A DNA stretch of 64,000 nt from SFEL01 sp963640685 (GCA_963640685.1 CAVIAA010000003.1:59614-123613), one strand, 5' to 3'; counted from the first letter of the stretch, positions 33,923 to 42,595 are shown. Numbers and translations: made by a program. The notes: generated by a model not told the origin, from the letters alone.

Positions 33923-34347
33923 CGATAGTTCTCCTTCTCGGTTATGATATTTATTTGGGGTATGGATACGCCATATTTTGGGTTCGCTTTTTGCCCGAGC
34001 CTATGCTCTGTTTGATCAAGGTATACTTTTCAGGTCTTTCAAAAACTACGGTGGTTCTTTTTGCTTTAACTTTTGTGATAGGCTGCTGCTATACTGTCAT
34101 CGGTTTTTTTCATTATAGCACTGACGTTCCCTCATGGCTACACTTTTGTCTATGTTTTATCGATGTCGTTTTCTAATGGTTCGCATTAGTTTTTCTCATG
34201 CATTGCCCTATCAGCCCTGCCCGCTGTTTTTGCTTTACCTTTTTTCTCTTTCATGATAATATACGGTGTAAGACATGATATTTGTCTGCTGAGCGCTGTC
34301 ATTTGGTTTTTGTTTCATCATCTCTATATCATAATCCGGAGGCGTAT
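33923..34347. other. Divergent intergenic region between oppA and oppF
   Basis: This 425-base AT-richer stretch separates two divergent parts of one transporter. It must hold promoters for both. A TTAACT with an 18-base spacer and TATACT near 34065-34095 could be one plus-strand promoter. Open frames within it have atypical composition and no ribosome-binding site, so no gene is called. No riboswitch or operator was recognised. Confidence 0.4.
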
Positions 34348-35319
34348 ATGTCGAACTTTGCAGAAAAGGACGTTATACTCGAGGTATCGCACCTGAAAAA
34401 ATACTTCCCGGTCGCGGGCGGTCACCAGCTCAAGGCGGTGGACGACGTGAGCTTCTCCATACACAGGGGGGAGACCTTCGGCCTCGTCGGGGAATCCGGC
34501 TGCGGAAAATCCACGATAGGGCGAACGCTGGTAAAGCTATATGAGCCGACGGCGGGCAAAATACTCTTCGAGGGAAGGGACATAACCCGCTTCAACGCGG
34601 CGGAGCGCAGGGAATACGCCCGCGCAGCGCAGATGATATTTCAGGATCCCTATGCATCGCTGGATCCGCGCATGACCGTCGGCGATATAATCGGCGAGGG
34701 CATAGACATACACGGCCTGTGCTCCGGCGAGGAGCGGCAGCGGGTAATATACGACTGCCTAGAAAAGGTCGGCCTGAGCAAGGAGCACGCCAGCCGCTTT
34801 CCGCATGAGTTTTCCGGCGGGCAGCGCCAGCGCATAGGCATAGCGCGCAGCCTCGCGATAAATCCGCGCTTTATAGTCTGCGACGAGCCGATATCCGCCC
34901 TCGACGTATCCATTCAGGCGCAGGTCGTGAACCTCCTGGAGGAGCTCCAGAAGGATATGGGGCTTACATATCTCTTCATCGCGCACGACCTTTCAATGGT
35001 AAAAAACATATCCGACAGGGTATGCGTAATGTACCTCGGCGGCATAATGGAGCTTGCGGAAAGCCAGGAGCTTTACCGCGAGCCGAAGCACCCTTATACA
35101 AGGGCGCTGTTCTCCGCAATACCCGTCGCCGACCCGGACTACGAAAAGGAGCGCCGCCGCATAGTGCTGGAGGGAGACGTGCCGAGCCCGGTCAACCCGC
35201 CTGCAGGCTGCAAGTTCTCGGGCAGGTGCAAGTATGCAAAGCCCATATGCCGCGAGGCGGCGCCGGAGCTGCGCGAGCTTTCGCCGGGGCATTTCTGCGC
35301 CTGCCATCTGTATGATTGA
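34348..35319 (+). CDS. oppF: Oligopeptide ABC transporter ATPase OppF
   Basis: A 323-residue ABC ATPase: Walker A GESGCGKSTIGR, signature FSGGQRQRIGIARS, Walker B FIVCDEPISALD, and the C-terminal oligopeptide cluster domain with CKFSGRCKYAKPIC. The start at 34348 has GGAGG upstream, and gives a normal N-terminus; an upstream ATG lacks support. It lies on the opposite strand from oppABCD, an uncommon split of the Opp operon. Confidence 0.9.
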   Translation: MSNFAEKDVILEVSHLKKYFPVAGGHQLKAVDDVSFSIHRGETFGLVGESGCGKSTIGRTLVKLYEPTAGKILFEGRDITRFNAAERREYARAAQMIFQDPYASLDPRMTVGDIIGEGIDIHGLCSGEERQRVIYDCLEKVGLSKEHASRFPHEFSGGQRQRIGIARSLAINPRFIVCDEPISALDVSIQAQVVNLLEELQKDMGLTYLFIAHDLSMVKNISDRVCVMYLGGIMELAESQELYREPKHPYTRALFSAIPVADPDYEKERRRIVLEGDVPSPVNPPAGCKFSGRCKYAKPICREAAPELRELSPGHFCACHLYD

Positions 35320-35854
35320 TATGATGCATAAGCTGCTGCAAAACAAAGCCGCCCTTGCGCTTCTCTGCGCCGGGGCGGCACTGCTGTTTCTTTTAATAGG
35401 GGCGCTCAGCGGGGCTCTGCCGCTGCTGTTTGCGCTGCTTTCCCTCGCTGTGATGATACCGCTAAAGGACTATCTGTCATACGGCGTTGCCGCGTGGCTT
35501 GCGGTTTCCGCCGCGTCGCTCTTTCTTCCGGGCGGCAAGGACAGCGCGCTGATATTCGCCCTCTTCGGCTATTATCCACTGGTTCGCGACAGAATTGCCC
35601 GCTGCGAAAGCCGCGCTCTGCGCTCCGGCCTCCGCCTTGTGATAATACTGCTGACCGCAGCCGCGCTGTTTTCCGTTACGGTGCTTTTCTTTGCTGAGCA
35701 GCTGCCTTCCGAGCTTTCGGGCAGCCTTGGTCTGCTGCTCGCCGTGTACCTCATCGTCACCGCGATATACTTTCTTATATTCGACTTTGCCCTGAAAAAA
35801 CTCTCCGAGGCATATGATGGACTAAAACACCGTCAGGCCGATACTACCATTTGA
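35312..35854 (+). CDS. Hypothetical integral membrane protein
   Basis: A protein of about 180 residues, mostly hydrophobic, with about five predicted helices and an Arg-rich loop (residues about 85-100) that would face the cytoplasm. The candidate start overlaps the last codons of oppF, suggesting translational coupling; ATGs at 35321 and 35324 are alternatives and none has a clear ribosome-binding site. Its 3' end overlaps the convergent permease gene by 11 bases. No family was recognised; co-transcription with oppF is the only functional hint. Confidence 0.6.
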   Translation: MIDMMHKLLQNKAALALLCAGAALLFLLIGALSGALPLLFALLSLAVMIPLKDYLSYGVAAWLAVSAASLFLPGGKDSALIFALFGYYPLVRDRIARCESRALRSGLRLVIILLTAAALFSVTVLFFAEQLPSELSGSLGLLLAVYLIVTAIYFLIFDFALKKLSEAYDGLKHRQADTTI

Positions 35855-36758
35855 TGAATTTTCTCTGTATCCACTGTGTGATGAAGCTCAAGAGCGTTAC
35901 CGCTATGCCCATGAATATTATTCCTGCAAGCACGTTGGTGTAGTTTGCATATTCCGAATATTTGCGTATAAAGTAGCCGAGGCCGGAGCTTGCGCCGATG
36001 AGCTCCGCGCCGGTCAGGCACATGAAGGCCGTGGACAGCGCATTTGAAAGGTGCCTCAGCACCGTCGGCATGACATACGGGAACACTATATCCTTGAGCA
36101 TGCCCGCCGTGCTGACGTTCAGTATCCGCGCCGATTCGATTATCTTTTTGTCCATAGTTCCGACCGTGCTTATTACCCTTGAAAAGGTCGGCCAGAATAT
36201 GCCCAAGAATATTATGACTATTTCGGATATGCGGAAGTTCGGCATCGCGGCAACGACATAGGTCGTATACGCCAGCGCGGGTATGGGGCTTATTATTCGA
36301 ACTATCGGCAGTATCGCGTTGTTCAGCCGGGTCACCCAGCCGATAAGCACACCGAGCACCGTTGCCAGCACGACGCCCAGCGCAAGCCCCCAGAGCACGA
36401 GGTTGAGCGAGCTCAAAAACCCGGTCAGCATCTCCTCATAGTGGGTATAGAAAACGTAAAACACGTTTTCCATAGGCATCACGAGAAGGCTCTGCACCCT
36501 GCCGGTCTTGGTGGCGTATGCCCAAAGCGCAAAGAACGCGAAAAGTATGCAGCTTATATCGTGGCAGGCCTGACGCTTTTTTATCAGGTACCCGACTATG
36601 AAATACACCTCTATCAGGCACATCACGATAAGATACATAAGCGCCGGCTTTGTCTTTACGACAGATGGCCACGACGCCATGTACAATATGAGAACGAACA
36701 ATACGTTCGGTATATTCAATATTTTGAAGAGCGGCTTCAGCCGTGCCATGCTTTTCAT
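35844..36758 (-). CDS. ABC transporter permease (taurine/nitrate type)
   Basis: A 304-residue permease of the SsuC/TauC/NrtB type. The binding-protein-dependent permease domain runs from about residue 110 with the coupling loop ESARILNVSTAGMLKDIVFP. About three additional helices precede it, so it is longer than the usual ~250 residues. Its start overlaps the ATPase stop (four bases). It forms one importer with the two genes upstream on this strand. The substrate is unknown. Confidence 0.86.
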   Translation of the reverse strand: MKSMARLKPLFKILNIPNVLFVLILYMASWPSVVKTKPALMYLIVMCLIEVYFIVGYLIKKRQACHDISCILFAFFALWAYATKTGRVQSLLVMPMENVFYVFYTHYEEMLTGFLSSLNLVLWGLALGVVLATVLGVLIGWVTRLNNAILPIVRIISPIPALAYTTYVVAAMPNFRISEIVIIFLGIFWPTFSRVISTVGTMDKKIIESARILNVSTAGMLKDIVFPYVMPTVLRHLSNALSTAFMCLTGAELIGASSGLGYFIRKYSEYANYTNVLAGIIFMGIAVTLLSFITQWIQRKFIKW

Positions 36759-37546
36759 AGCTGCGCCTCCGTTGAATCAAGGCTGTAATCGGAATATTTC
36801 TCGTAGAACAGGTCTATGAGCATTTTTCTGAGCCGAACAAACTCGGCGTCGTTGCGTATCTGCTCATAGTCGCGCGGCTTGGGTATGTTCACCTCCACCG
36901 TCTGGTATATCCTTCCGGGTATCATGAACACTATGCGGTCTGCGAGCAGCACCGCCTCCTCAACGTCGTGCGTTACGAATATAAAGGTCTTTTTCTCTTC
37001 CTCGTGCAGCTTGCTGACGAGCTTCTGCAGCGTTCTGCGGTTGCGCGTATCCACCGCGCCAAACGGCTCATCAAGCAGCAGTATATCCGCATCCATAGCA
37101 AGCGCGCGGGCTATCGCCACCCGCTGCTGCATACCGCCGGAGAGCTTCGCGGGGAGCTGGTTCTCGTTGCCCGCAAGGCCAACCTTGTTCAGATATGACA
37201 TCGCCAGCTCGTCCAGCCGGCTTTTTTTCATTCCCTTTTTGACCTGCTTAATGCCAAATGTAACGTTTTCCCGCGCCGTCATCCAGGGGAACAGGGAGTA
37301 GTGCTGAAACACCACTCCCCTTTCCGGCCCGGGGCCGGAGACGGGCCTTCCGTCTATCAGGAAGCTGCCGCGGCTCGGAGCCTGAAGCCCCTCCAGTATT
37401 GCAAGCAGCGTGCTCTTTCCGCAGCCGCTCGCGCCCAGTATGCACACGAACTCGCCCTGCTCAACGCTCAGGTTGATATCGTACAGCGCGGGGTGCTCGG
37501 CATCGGGATATGTAAAATACAGGTTTTGCAGCTCCAGCTTTCCCAT
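36755..37546 (-). CDS. ABC transporter ATPase (taurine/nitrate type)
   Basis: A 263-residue ATPase of the SsuB/TauB family: Walker A GASGCGKSTLLA, signature KLSGGMQQRVAIARA, Walker B ILLLDEPFGAVD, switch His in FVTHDVEEAV. The start at 37546 (MGKLELQ) is preferred because GGAG lies 12 bases before it; the ATG at 37558 directly abuts that sequence. It is coupled to the permease by a four-base overlap. Confidence 0.87.
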   Translation of the reverse strand: MGKLELQNLYFTYPDAEHPALYDINLSVEQGEFVCILGASGCGKSTLLAILEGLQAPSRGSFLIDGRPVSGPGPERGVVFQHYSLFPWMTARENVTFGIKQVKKGMKKSRLDELAMSYLNKVGLAGNENQLPAKLSGGMQQRVAIARALAMDADILLLDEPFGAVDTRNRRTLQKLVSKLHEEEKKTFIFVTHDVEEAVLLADRIVFMIPGRIYQTVEVNIPKPRDYEQIRNDAEFVRLRKMLIDLFYEKYSDYSLDSTEAQL

Positions 37547-37586
37547 TGTTCGGCTCATCTCCGGTCGTTTGTTTTTTATTGCTTAA

Positions 37587-38729
37587 TTACTTGTTGGTCG
37601 CGGTGTTCTGGCGCTCGAATATCGCGAGAAGATCCTGGTATACCGCCTCGTCGGGATATGCCGCCATGACCTCGTCCAGCGCCTGCTTATACAGGGATAC
37701 GTCTACATGGTCGTATACATCAGGGGCGTTCTCGGGGTCGTCGAAGAAGCCCATAGTGCGGAGCACCTCATAGAAGGGGCCTATCGCATCGCTGTACGGA
37801 TCCGGCGTGAGCTTGATGCAGGAGTTATAGATGTTGTTCTCGATGAACTCCTCGGTCTGCCCGGCATACTCGGCAAGCACCTGCTTGGTGGTCTCGTGGT
37901 CGTTCTGGTATACGGCATAGGCGCGGATGATGGCCTTGAGTACCTTTACAAAGTCGTCCCTCTTGGCATCAAGTATCTGCTGAGAGGTGGTCATGCGGCA
38001 GCAGATGTAGTTCTCGGCCAGCTCGCCAACGTGGCAAACGACCTCGGCGTTGATGCTGTCGTCCTCAAAGTAGGTGTATTCGATGGGCAGGAAGCCGACA
38101 TCGCCCTCGCCCTTTGCAACGCCCTCAAGAACGGAGGGAGCGTCGGTCCAGATGATGTTGACGTCGTTCTCCATATCATAGCCGGCGTTTACCAGCAGGC
38201 CGATGAAGGTTATGAAGCCGGTCTCGCCGCGGATGCCCAGTATGGTCTTGCCCTTGAAGTTGTTGATATCCTTGAACTCGTCCTTGTGACCCTTTGCGCA
38301 TATCATCGCGCCGCCCTCGGCGCAGCTGCCGCCAAAGATAACGAGGTCAGCGCCGTTTGCAATAAAGTTGCAGGAGGGCATTACCTGGAAGCCCCAAACG
38401 TCCATCTCGTCCTTGCCGGTGGTTATGGAGGTGAGCGCATCGGCAGAGCTGGCGGTATTTACCAGCTGAATATCAACGCCCTCTTCCTTGTCCAGCTCCA
38501 GCTTGTCCGCCAGAACAACGAGGCCGGCCTTTACCATTCCGCCCATTACGCCGTAGCGGATAACGGGGAGCTCGCCGGTTTCGGCAGCGGTCTCTTCGGC
38601 TGCAGTCTCTTCAGCAGCAGCTTCTTCGGCTGCGGGTGCTTCGGTCTCTGCCGCGGGGGCAGCGGGAGCGCAGCCTGCAAGAGCTGTGAACAGCATTGCA
38701 AGACACAGCAGCATTGCGATTTTCTTCAT
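37587..38729 (-). CDS. ABC transporter substrate-binding lipoprotein (NMT1/THI5-like)
   Basis: A 380-residue solute-binding lipoprotein with signal peptide and lipobox LAGCA (Cys20), an Ala/Glu-rich low-complexity linker to about residue 50, then a periplasmic-binding type II fold like the nitrate/taurine/thiamine-precursor binders (GVMGGMVKAGLVVLADK). It is the first gene of the importer operon and is divergent from the activase/reductase operon at 39 kb. That arrangement suggests it imports the compound that operon reduces; this is inference. Codons favour ATC, which fits high expression. Confidence 0.86.
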   Translation of the reverse strand: MKKIAMLLCLAMLFTALAGCAPAAPAAETEAPAAEEAAAEETAAEETAAETGELPVIRYGVMGGMVKAGLVVLADKLELDKEEGVDIQLVNTASSADALTSITTGKDEMDVWGFQVMPSCNFIANGADLVIFGGSCAEGGAMICAKGHKDEFKDINNFKGKTILGIRGETGFITFIGLLVNAGYDMENDVNIIWTDAPSVLEGVAKGEGDVGFLPIEYTYFEDDSINAEVVCHVGELAENYICCRMTTSQQILDAKRDDFVKVLKAIIRAYAVYQNDHETTKQVLAEYAGQTEEFIENNIYNSCIKLTPDPYSDAIGPFYEVLRTMGFFDDPENAPDVYDHVDVSLYKQALDEVMAAYPDEAVYQDLLAIFERQNTATNK

Positions 38730-39054
38730 GTCTTTTCTCCTTTGGAAATAGATCTGTATTTTGGTCTCAAAAGCGACCGTTATTCATTATATGTATAATC
38801 GTCAATTATGACTAACACAAAATACCGATAATATCCGGCTGTAATCGTGATTATAGATAAGCAATTCGTTATTCACGCTTGAGTATAACGATACGTTACC
38901 ACATTTCGGGAAAAAATCAAAATTCATTATATCGATATCTCGCGTCTGTTATTCATTTCTTCGTGGGCGCTGTTATTAGCCTCGCCGCTGTGTTATCATA
39001 CTCAGGGAATTTACCGCACATGTTTATATAAACACACTCGAAAGGACAAGCTGC
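38730..39054. promoter_or_regulatory. Divergent control region with repeated GTTATTCA elements
   Basis: This 325-base AT-rich region separates the ABC importer from the reductase operon. It has no gene. It carries three exact copies of GTTATTCA in the same orientation (38779-38786, 38868-38875, 38948-38955) and a variant GTTATTAG at 38972-38979. It also has the palindrome-rich TATATCGATATC near 38928-38939. These could be operator sites for a shared regulator such as the IclR protein at 42.7 kb. Confidence 0.45.
38779..38979 (+). repeat. Short direct repeats GTTATTCA (x3) plus GTTATTAG
   Basis: Four direct octamers at 38779, 38868, 38948 and 38972. Spacings from start to start are 89, 80 and 24 bases, the first two near eight helical turns. 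They are too short and irregular to be a CRISPR array. Confidence 0.5.
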
Positions 39055-39828
39055 ATGTACTATATTGGCATTGATATGGGCTCGACCTGCACAAAGCTCG
39101 CCGTGCTGGATGACGGCGGCGCGCTGGTGCATACAAAGGTCGTGCCGACAGGCTGGAACTGCGTTGAAACGGCGGGTAAGCTCATGGAGGAGCTGTCATC
39201 TGAGGGCATAACCCGCGAAAACAGCCTCTCGGTCGCAACCGGCTACGGCAGGCTCGCCGTTCCCTTTGCTGATAAAAGGGTCACCGAGATATCCTGCCAC
39301 GGCAAGGGCGCCTATTTTCTCTTTAACGAGGACGACATGACGGTCATCGACATAGGCGGGCAGGATACCAAGATAATCGAGCTTAAAAAGGGCGTCGTTC
39401 AGAACTTTATAATGAACGACAAGTGCTCTGCGGGAACCGGCCGCTTCCTTGAAATAATGGCGGGGGTGCTGGGCGTTGACCTGAACGAGATGTGCGAGAT
39501 AGGCAGAACGAGCAGCAGCCGCGTCAACATTTCCTCGATGTGTACGGTTTTTGCGGAGTCCGAGGTGGTGAGCCTTATAGGCCGCGGAACGGACAAGGCG
39601 GACATCGCCTACGGCATAGTGGAATCCATAGTGAACAAGGTAAAGGGGCAGCTTGGCCACGCGCATACGGCGGGCAGCAGCATATGCCTGACCGGCGGGC
39701 TATGCGAGGTGCCCTTTATAATAGAAATGCTCTCTCAGAGCATCGGCCAGCCGGTGAGGAGCCTGCCGGAGGGCAGGTATGCGGGCGCGATAGGCGCCGC
39801 GATATACGCAATGGGCATAAAGCACTAA
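39055..39828 (+). CDS. Activase ATPase of the 2-hydroxyacyl-CoA dehydratase/double-cubane family
   Basis: A 257-residue ASKHA-fold ATPase like HgdC, BadF or YjiL. The phosphate loop GIDMGSTCTK is near residue 5, DIGGQDTK near 99, and the [4Fe-4S] cluster that bridges the homodimer would be held by Cys124 (NDKCSAGTG) and Cys163 (SMCTVF). Such proteins use ATP hydrolysis to push a low-potential electron into their partner enzyme. It is the first gene of a four-gene operon, 24 bases before the first partner subunit. Confidence 0.92.
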   Translation: MYYIGIDMGSTCTKLAVLDDGGALVHTKVVPTGWNCVETAGKLMEELSSEGITRENSLSVATGYGRLAVPFADKRVTEISCHGKGAYFLFNEDDMTVIDIGGQDTKIIELKKGVVQNFIMNDKCSAGTGRFLEIMAGVLGVDLNEMCEIGRTSSSRVNISSMCTVFAESEVVSLIGRGTDKADIAYGIVESIVNKVKGQLGHAHTAGSSICLTGGLCEVPFIIEMLSQSIGQPVRSLPEGRYAGAIGAAIYAMGIKH

Positions 39829-39852
39829 GCCAAAGGAGGATATATAAGCATC

Positions 39853-41001
39853 ATGGAAAAATTTGAGCTTCCTCAGCGCTTTGAGGAATACAGCGAGGGC
39901 CGCAAGGCGGGCTTCATGAAAATGAAGGCGCTAAAAGAGGAGGGACGCCGCGTTGCGGGGTATTTCTGCACCTTCACTCCCCTTGAGGTGCTGGACGCGG
40001 CGGGGCTGGTATCCGTTGGCCTCTGCGGAATGAGCAATGAAACCGTCGAGGCGGCGGAGGCGGATCTGCCAAAGAACCTCTGCCCGCTGATAAAATCCAG
40101 CTACGGCTTTGCAATAACCGAAAAATGCCCGTATACCTACTGGTCCGACCTGATAATCGGCGAAACGACCTGCGACGGCAAGAAGAAGATGTACGAGCTG
40201 CTTTCCCATAAAAAAGAGACGTATATACTGCAGATACCGCAGGGCGTTAACGAGGAATACGCCCGCAAGCTCTGGATAAAGGAGCTGCACGCCTATATGG
40301 ATTTCATCGCGGATAAATTCGGCGTTGAAATAACCGACGAAAAGCTGCGCCGCGCCGCAGAAAAGCGCAACGAGTTCCGCCGCGCCTGCTCCGAGCTGAT
40401 GGAGCTTCAGCGGGCAGTTCCCGCGCCGGTATCCGGCGAGCAGCTGTATAAGTTCCTCGACGGGCTGAAGTTTGACTTTGACCTCGACCACGCCATAGCC
40501 TCCATACACAAGCTGACCGGCGAGCTCAAGGAGGTAACGGCAGGCAGCGCGGCCTTTGCGGGCGCAAAGCGCATACTCGTCACCGGCTGCCCGATAGGCG
40601 GCGTGCTGGAAAAGGTCGTTGGCTCGGTCGAGCGCAACGGCGGTCAGGTCGTCTGCTTTGAAAACTGCAGCGGCATAAAGGCCACCCGCTGCTATGTCGA
40701 TACCGATGCTGAGGACATAGTCGCGGCCATAGCCGATGCCTACCTCAATATCGGCTGCGCCGTAATGACCCCGAACGACCGCCGCAAGCAGAACATCGTT
40801 TCGCTCATAAAGGAGTTCGGCGCGGAGGCGGTGCTGGATGTTACGCTTCAGGCCTGCAATACCTACATGATAGAGACCGACGCGATGCGTAAAATATGCG
40901 GCGATATGGGCATACCGTATATGTCCCTCGAAACGGACTACTCAAAGACGGACAGCGGGCAGATAGACACCCGGATAGCCGCCTTTATAGAGATGCTGTA
41001 A
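39853..41001 (+). CDS. Double-cubane-type anaerobic reductase subunit (COG1775), copy 1
   Basis: A 382-residue protein of the HgdB/BcrC/YjiM family. It has the pattern DLPKNLCPLIKSSYG with Cys77, then Cys92 (KCPYTYW) and Cys107 (TTCDGKKKM), plus Cys39, Cys58 and Cys335. All six are matched in the paralogue at 41275. Six Cys suit an [8Fe-9S] double-cubane cluster (three per cubane, bridged by sulfide) known from the Carboxydothermus DCCP protein, rather than the single [4Fe-4S] of 2-hydroxyacyl-CoA dehydratases. AAGGAGG is upstream. No CoA-transferase or acyl-CoA gene is nearby, which also argues against a classic dehydratase. Confidence 0.85.
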   Translation: MEKFELPQRFEEYSEGRKAGFMKMKALKEEGRRVAGYFCTFTPLEVLDAAGLVSVGLCGMSNETVEAAEADLPKNLCPLIKSSYGFAITEKCPYTYWSDLIIGETTCDGKKKMYELLSHKKETYILQIPQGVNEEYARKLWIKELHAYMDFIADKFGVEITDEKLRRAAEKRNEFRRACSELMELQRAVPAPVSGEQLYKFLDGLKFDFDLDHAIASIHKLTGELKEVTAGSAAFAGAKRILVTGCPIGGVLEKVVGSVERNGGQVVCFENCSGIKATRCYVDTDAEDIVAAIADAYLNIGCAVMTPNDRRKQNIVSLIKEFGAEAVLDVTLQACNTYMIETDAMRKICGDMGIPYMSLETDYSKTDSGQIDTRIAAFIEML

Positions 41002-41241
41002 ATGGAAAAGGAACCGAGCCCAAAGGTCATCGTGACCTTCCCGAACACCACGACCGCGCTCGCAATGGAGGCTGCCTGCAAGGCGGGCGGCGTTCCCGGG
41101 CGGATAATACCGGTGCCGAACAGGATAAGCGCCGGCTGCGGCTTCGCCTGGTGCGCAGAGGGGGAGGAAAGGCAGCGGATAGCGGCGTTTTTGCAGAGCG
41201 AGGCGCTGGTATACTCCGAGCTGCACCTTATAGACCTGTAA
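41002..41241 (+). CDS. DUF3343 protein (putative Se/S carrier-like)
   Basis: A 79-residue protein of the DUF3343 family, with the signature IPVPNRISAGCGFAWC, whose two Cys (about 46 and 51) are the likely functional residues. Homologues are described as putative Se/S carrier-like. Its ATG follows the stop of the previous gene with no gap, and the second reductase subunit begins 33 bases later, so it belongs to the reductase operon. A role in delivering sulfur or persulfide to the cluster of the neighbouring proteins is an inference from position. Confidence 0.82.
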   Translation: MEKEPSPKVIVTFPNTTTALAMEAACKAGGVPGRIIPVPNRISAGCGFAWCAEGEERQRIAAFLQSEALVYSELHLIDL

Positions 41242-41274
41242 CGGCGAAAAAGCCTGCCGAGAAAGGAAAGCAAT

Positions 41275-42474
41275 ATGGATAACGAAATAAAAGAAGCCAC
41301 CGAGCTGCAGAATATCATGGACGAATTTGCCGGCGCAAAGAAGAACGCCAGCCTTTTCGTAAAAAACGCCGCGGAAAACGGCGATATAGTCATAGGCTCC
41401 TTCTGCCAGTATGCCCCTATGGAGATAATCAACGCGGGCGGCATGTACAACGTGCTGCTCTGCGGCTTCAACTACGACCCGCCGATACCGCTTGCGGAAA
41501 CGAGGCTGCCCGCAAACCTCTGCCCGCTCATAAAGTCCAGCTACGGCAACATACTGGGTCAAACCTGCCCGTTTGCGTTTTATTCCGACCTCATCGTCGG
41601 CGAAACGACCTGCGACGGCAAAAAGAAGATGTACGAAATGCTCGCCGAGCTTAAGAACATGCACGTCATACACCTGCCGAACGTGCCGGATAAAAAGCGG
41701 TCGCTGGAGGCATGGACGGAGGAGCTGCGCCGCTTTAAGAAGGCGCTTGAGGAGCGCTTCGGCGTTGAAATAACCGACGACAAGCTGCGCGAGTCCATAA
41801 AGCTGATAAATAAAGAGCGCAGCCAGATGGCGCGGCTGTATGAGCTCGGCAAGCTGGATCCGCCGGCGGCGACCGGCGTGCAGATGCGCAGCGTGCTCAC
41901 CGCGGAGTATTTCATGCTGGATAAGAAGAACAAGATAGAAAAGACCGAGCGCATGCTCGAGCTGATGATGGAAAGCTACAACGCGGGCAAGGGGCCGTAC
42001 GCGTCTGATGAGCACCCGCCGCGCATACTGGTATCCGGCGCGGGGCTGGACGGCGTTGTGGATAAGACGCTCAAGGTCATCGAGGAGCTGGGCGGCGCGA
42101 TAGTCTGCTACGAGGGCTGCTGCGGAATAATGAATATGCGCAGGCCGATAGACGAATCGCCGGAGGCGGACCCGATGACGGCCATCGCAGACAAGTACCT
42201 TGAGGTGCCCTGCGCGGTCATGTCGCCAAACGACAGCCGGTTCGTTCAGCTCCGGGAGACCATTGACGAATGGAAGGCGGACGCCGTTATAAGCATAACG
42301 GTGCACGCCTGCACCCCGTTTGACATCGAGAGCAAGACCATCGGCGATATATGCGAGGAAAAGGGCGTTCCCTTCCTGCATCTGCGCACCGACTATTCCC
42401 CGGGGGACGAGGGCCAGCTCCGCACCCGCATAGAGGCGTTCCTCGAAATGCTGCGCGAGCGCACGAGAGCCTAA
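41275..42474 (+). CDS. Double-cubane-type anaerobic reductase subunit (COG1775), copy 2
   Basis: A 399-residue paralogue of the gene at 39853. The core RLPANLCPLIKSSYG (Cys83), QTCPFAFY (Cys98) and TTCDGKKKM (Cys113) aligns with copy 1, as do Cys44, Cys63 and a late Cys in VHACTPFD. The C-terminal DEGQLRTRIEAFLEML matches copy 1 too. Two such subunits under one activase suggest a heterodimer or two enzymes of related specificity; known DCCP is a homodimer. GAAAGGAAAG lies before the ATG. It is the last gene before a hairpin. Confidence 0.85.
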   Translation: MDNEIKEATELQNIMDEFAGAKKNASLFVKNAAENGDIVIGSFCQYAPMEIINAGGMYNVLLCGFNYDPPIPLAETRLPANLCPLIKSSYGNILGQTCPFAFYSDLIVGETTCDGKKKMYEMLAELKNMHVIHLPNVPDKKRSLEAWTEELRRFKKALEERFGVEITDDKLRESIKLINKERSQMARLYELGKLDPPAATGVQMRSVLTAEYFMLDKKNKIEKTERMLELMMESYNAGKGPYASDEHPPRILVSGAGLDGVVDKTLKVIEELGGAIVCYEGCCGIMNMRRPIDESPEADPMTAIADKYLEVPCAVMSPNDSRFVQLRETIDEWKADAVISITVHACTPFDIESKTIGDICEEKGVPFLHLRTDYSPGDEGQLRTRIEAFLEMLRERTRA

Positions 42475-42495
42475 AAGCCGCTTTATGCAAATATA

Positions 42496-42523
42496 CAAAT
42501 GCCGCCGCAGCAGGCGGCATTTG
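42496..42523 (+). terminator. Hairpin after the reductase operon
   Basis: An 11-bp perfect stem CAAATGCCGCC/GGCGGCATTTG with loop GCAGCA, 22 bases after the last gene. The following T-tract is weak (CTTTT after a few bases), so termination may be partial. Confidence 0.65.
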
Positions 42524-42566
42524 CCTGCTTTTGGCGGTTTGCGCAGGCCGCCCGATACAATGCCAC

Positions 42567-42595
42567 TTGCCCATCGTGTAAATATCTGATAAGAT
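42567..42595 (+). promoter_or_regulatory. Promoter for the IclR-type regulator
   Basis: -35 TTGCCC and -10 TAAGAT with a 17-base spacer, 60 bases before the regulator start. Confidence 0.55.

Noticed and set aside
33886..34176. A 96-codon hydrophobic frame overlapping the oppA start.
   Set aside because: It overlaps the oppA signal peptide on the other strand and has no ribosome-binding site; its hydrophobicity comes from AT-rich DNA.
38779..38979. A CRISPR-like repeat array.
   Set aside because: The repeats are only 8 bases long with irregular spacing, and there are no cas genes in the window.
39055..42474. A classic 2-hydroxyglutaryl- or lactoyl-CoA dehydratase operon.
   Set aside because: No CoA-transferase or acyl-CoA dehydrogenase is nearby, and six shared Cys per subunit fit the double-cubane branch better; the family name alone does not decide it.
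40942..42498. A 518-codon open frame on the minus strand opposite the second reductase subunit.
   Set aside because: It has shadow-like composition, while the plus strand encodes clear COG1775 and DUF3343 proteins.
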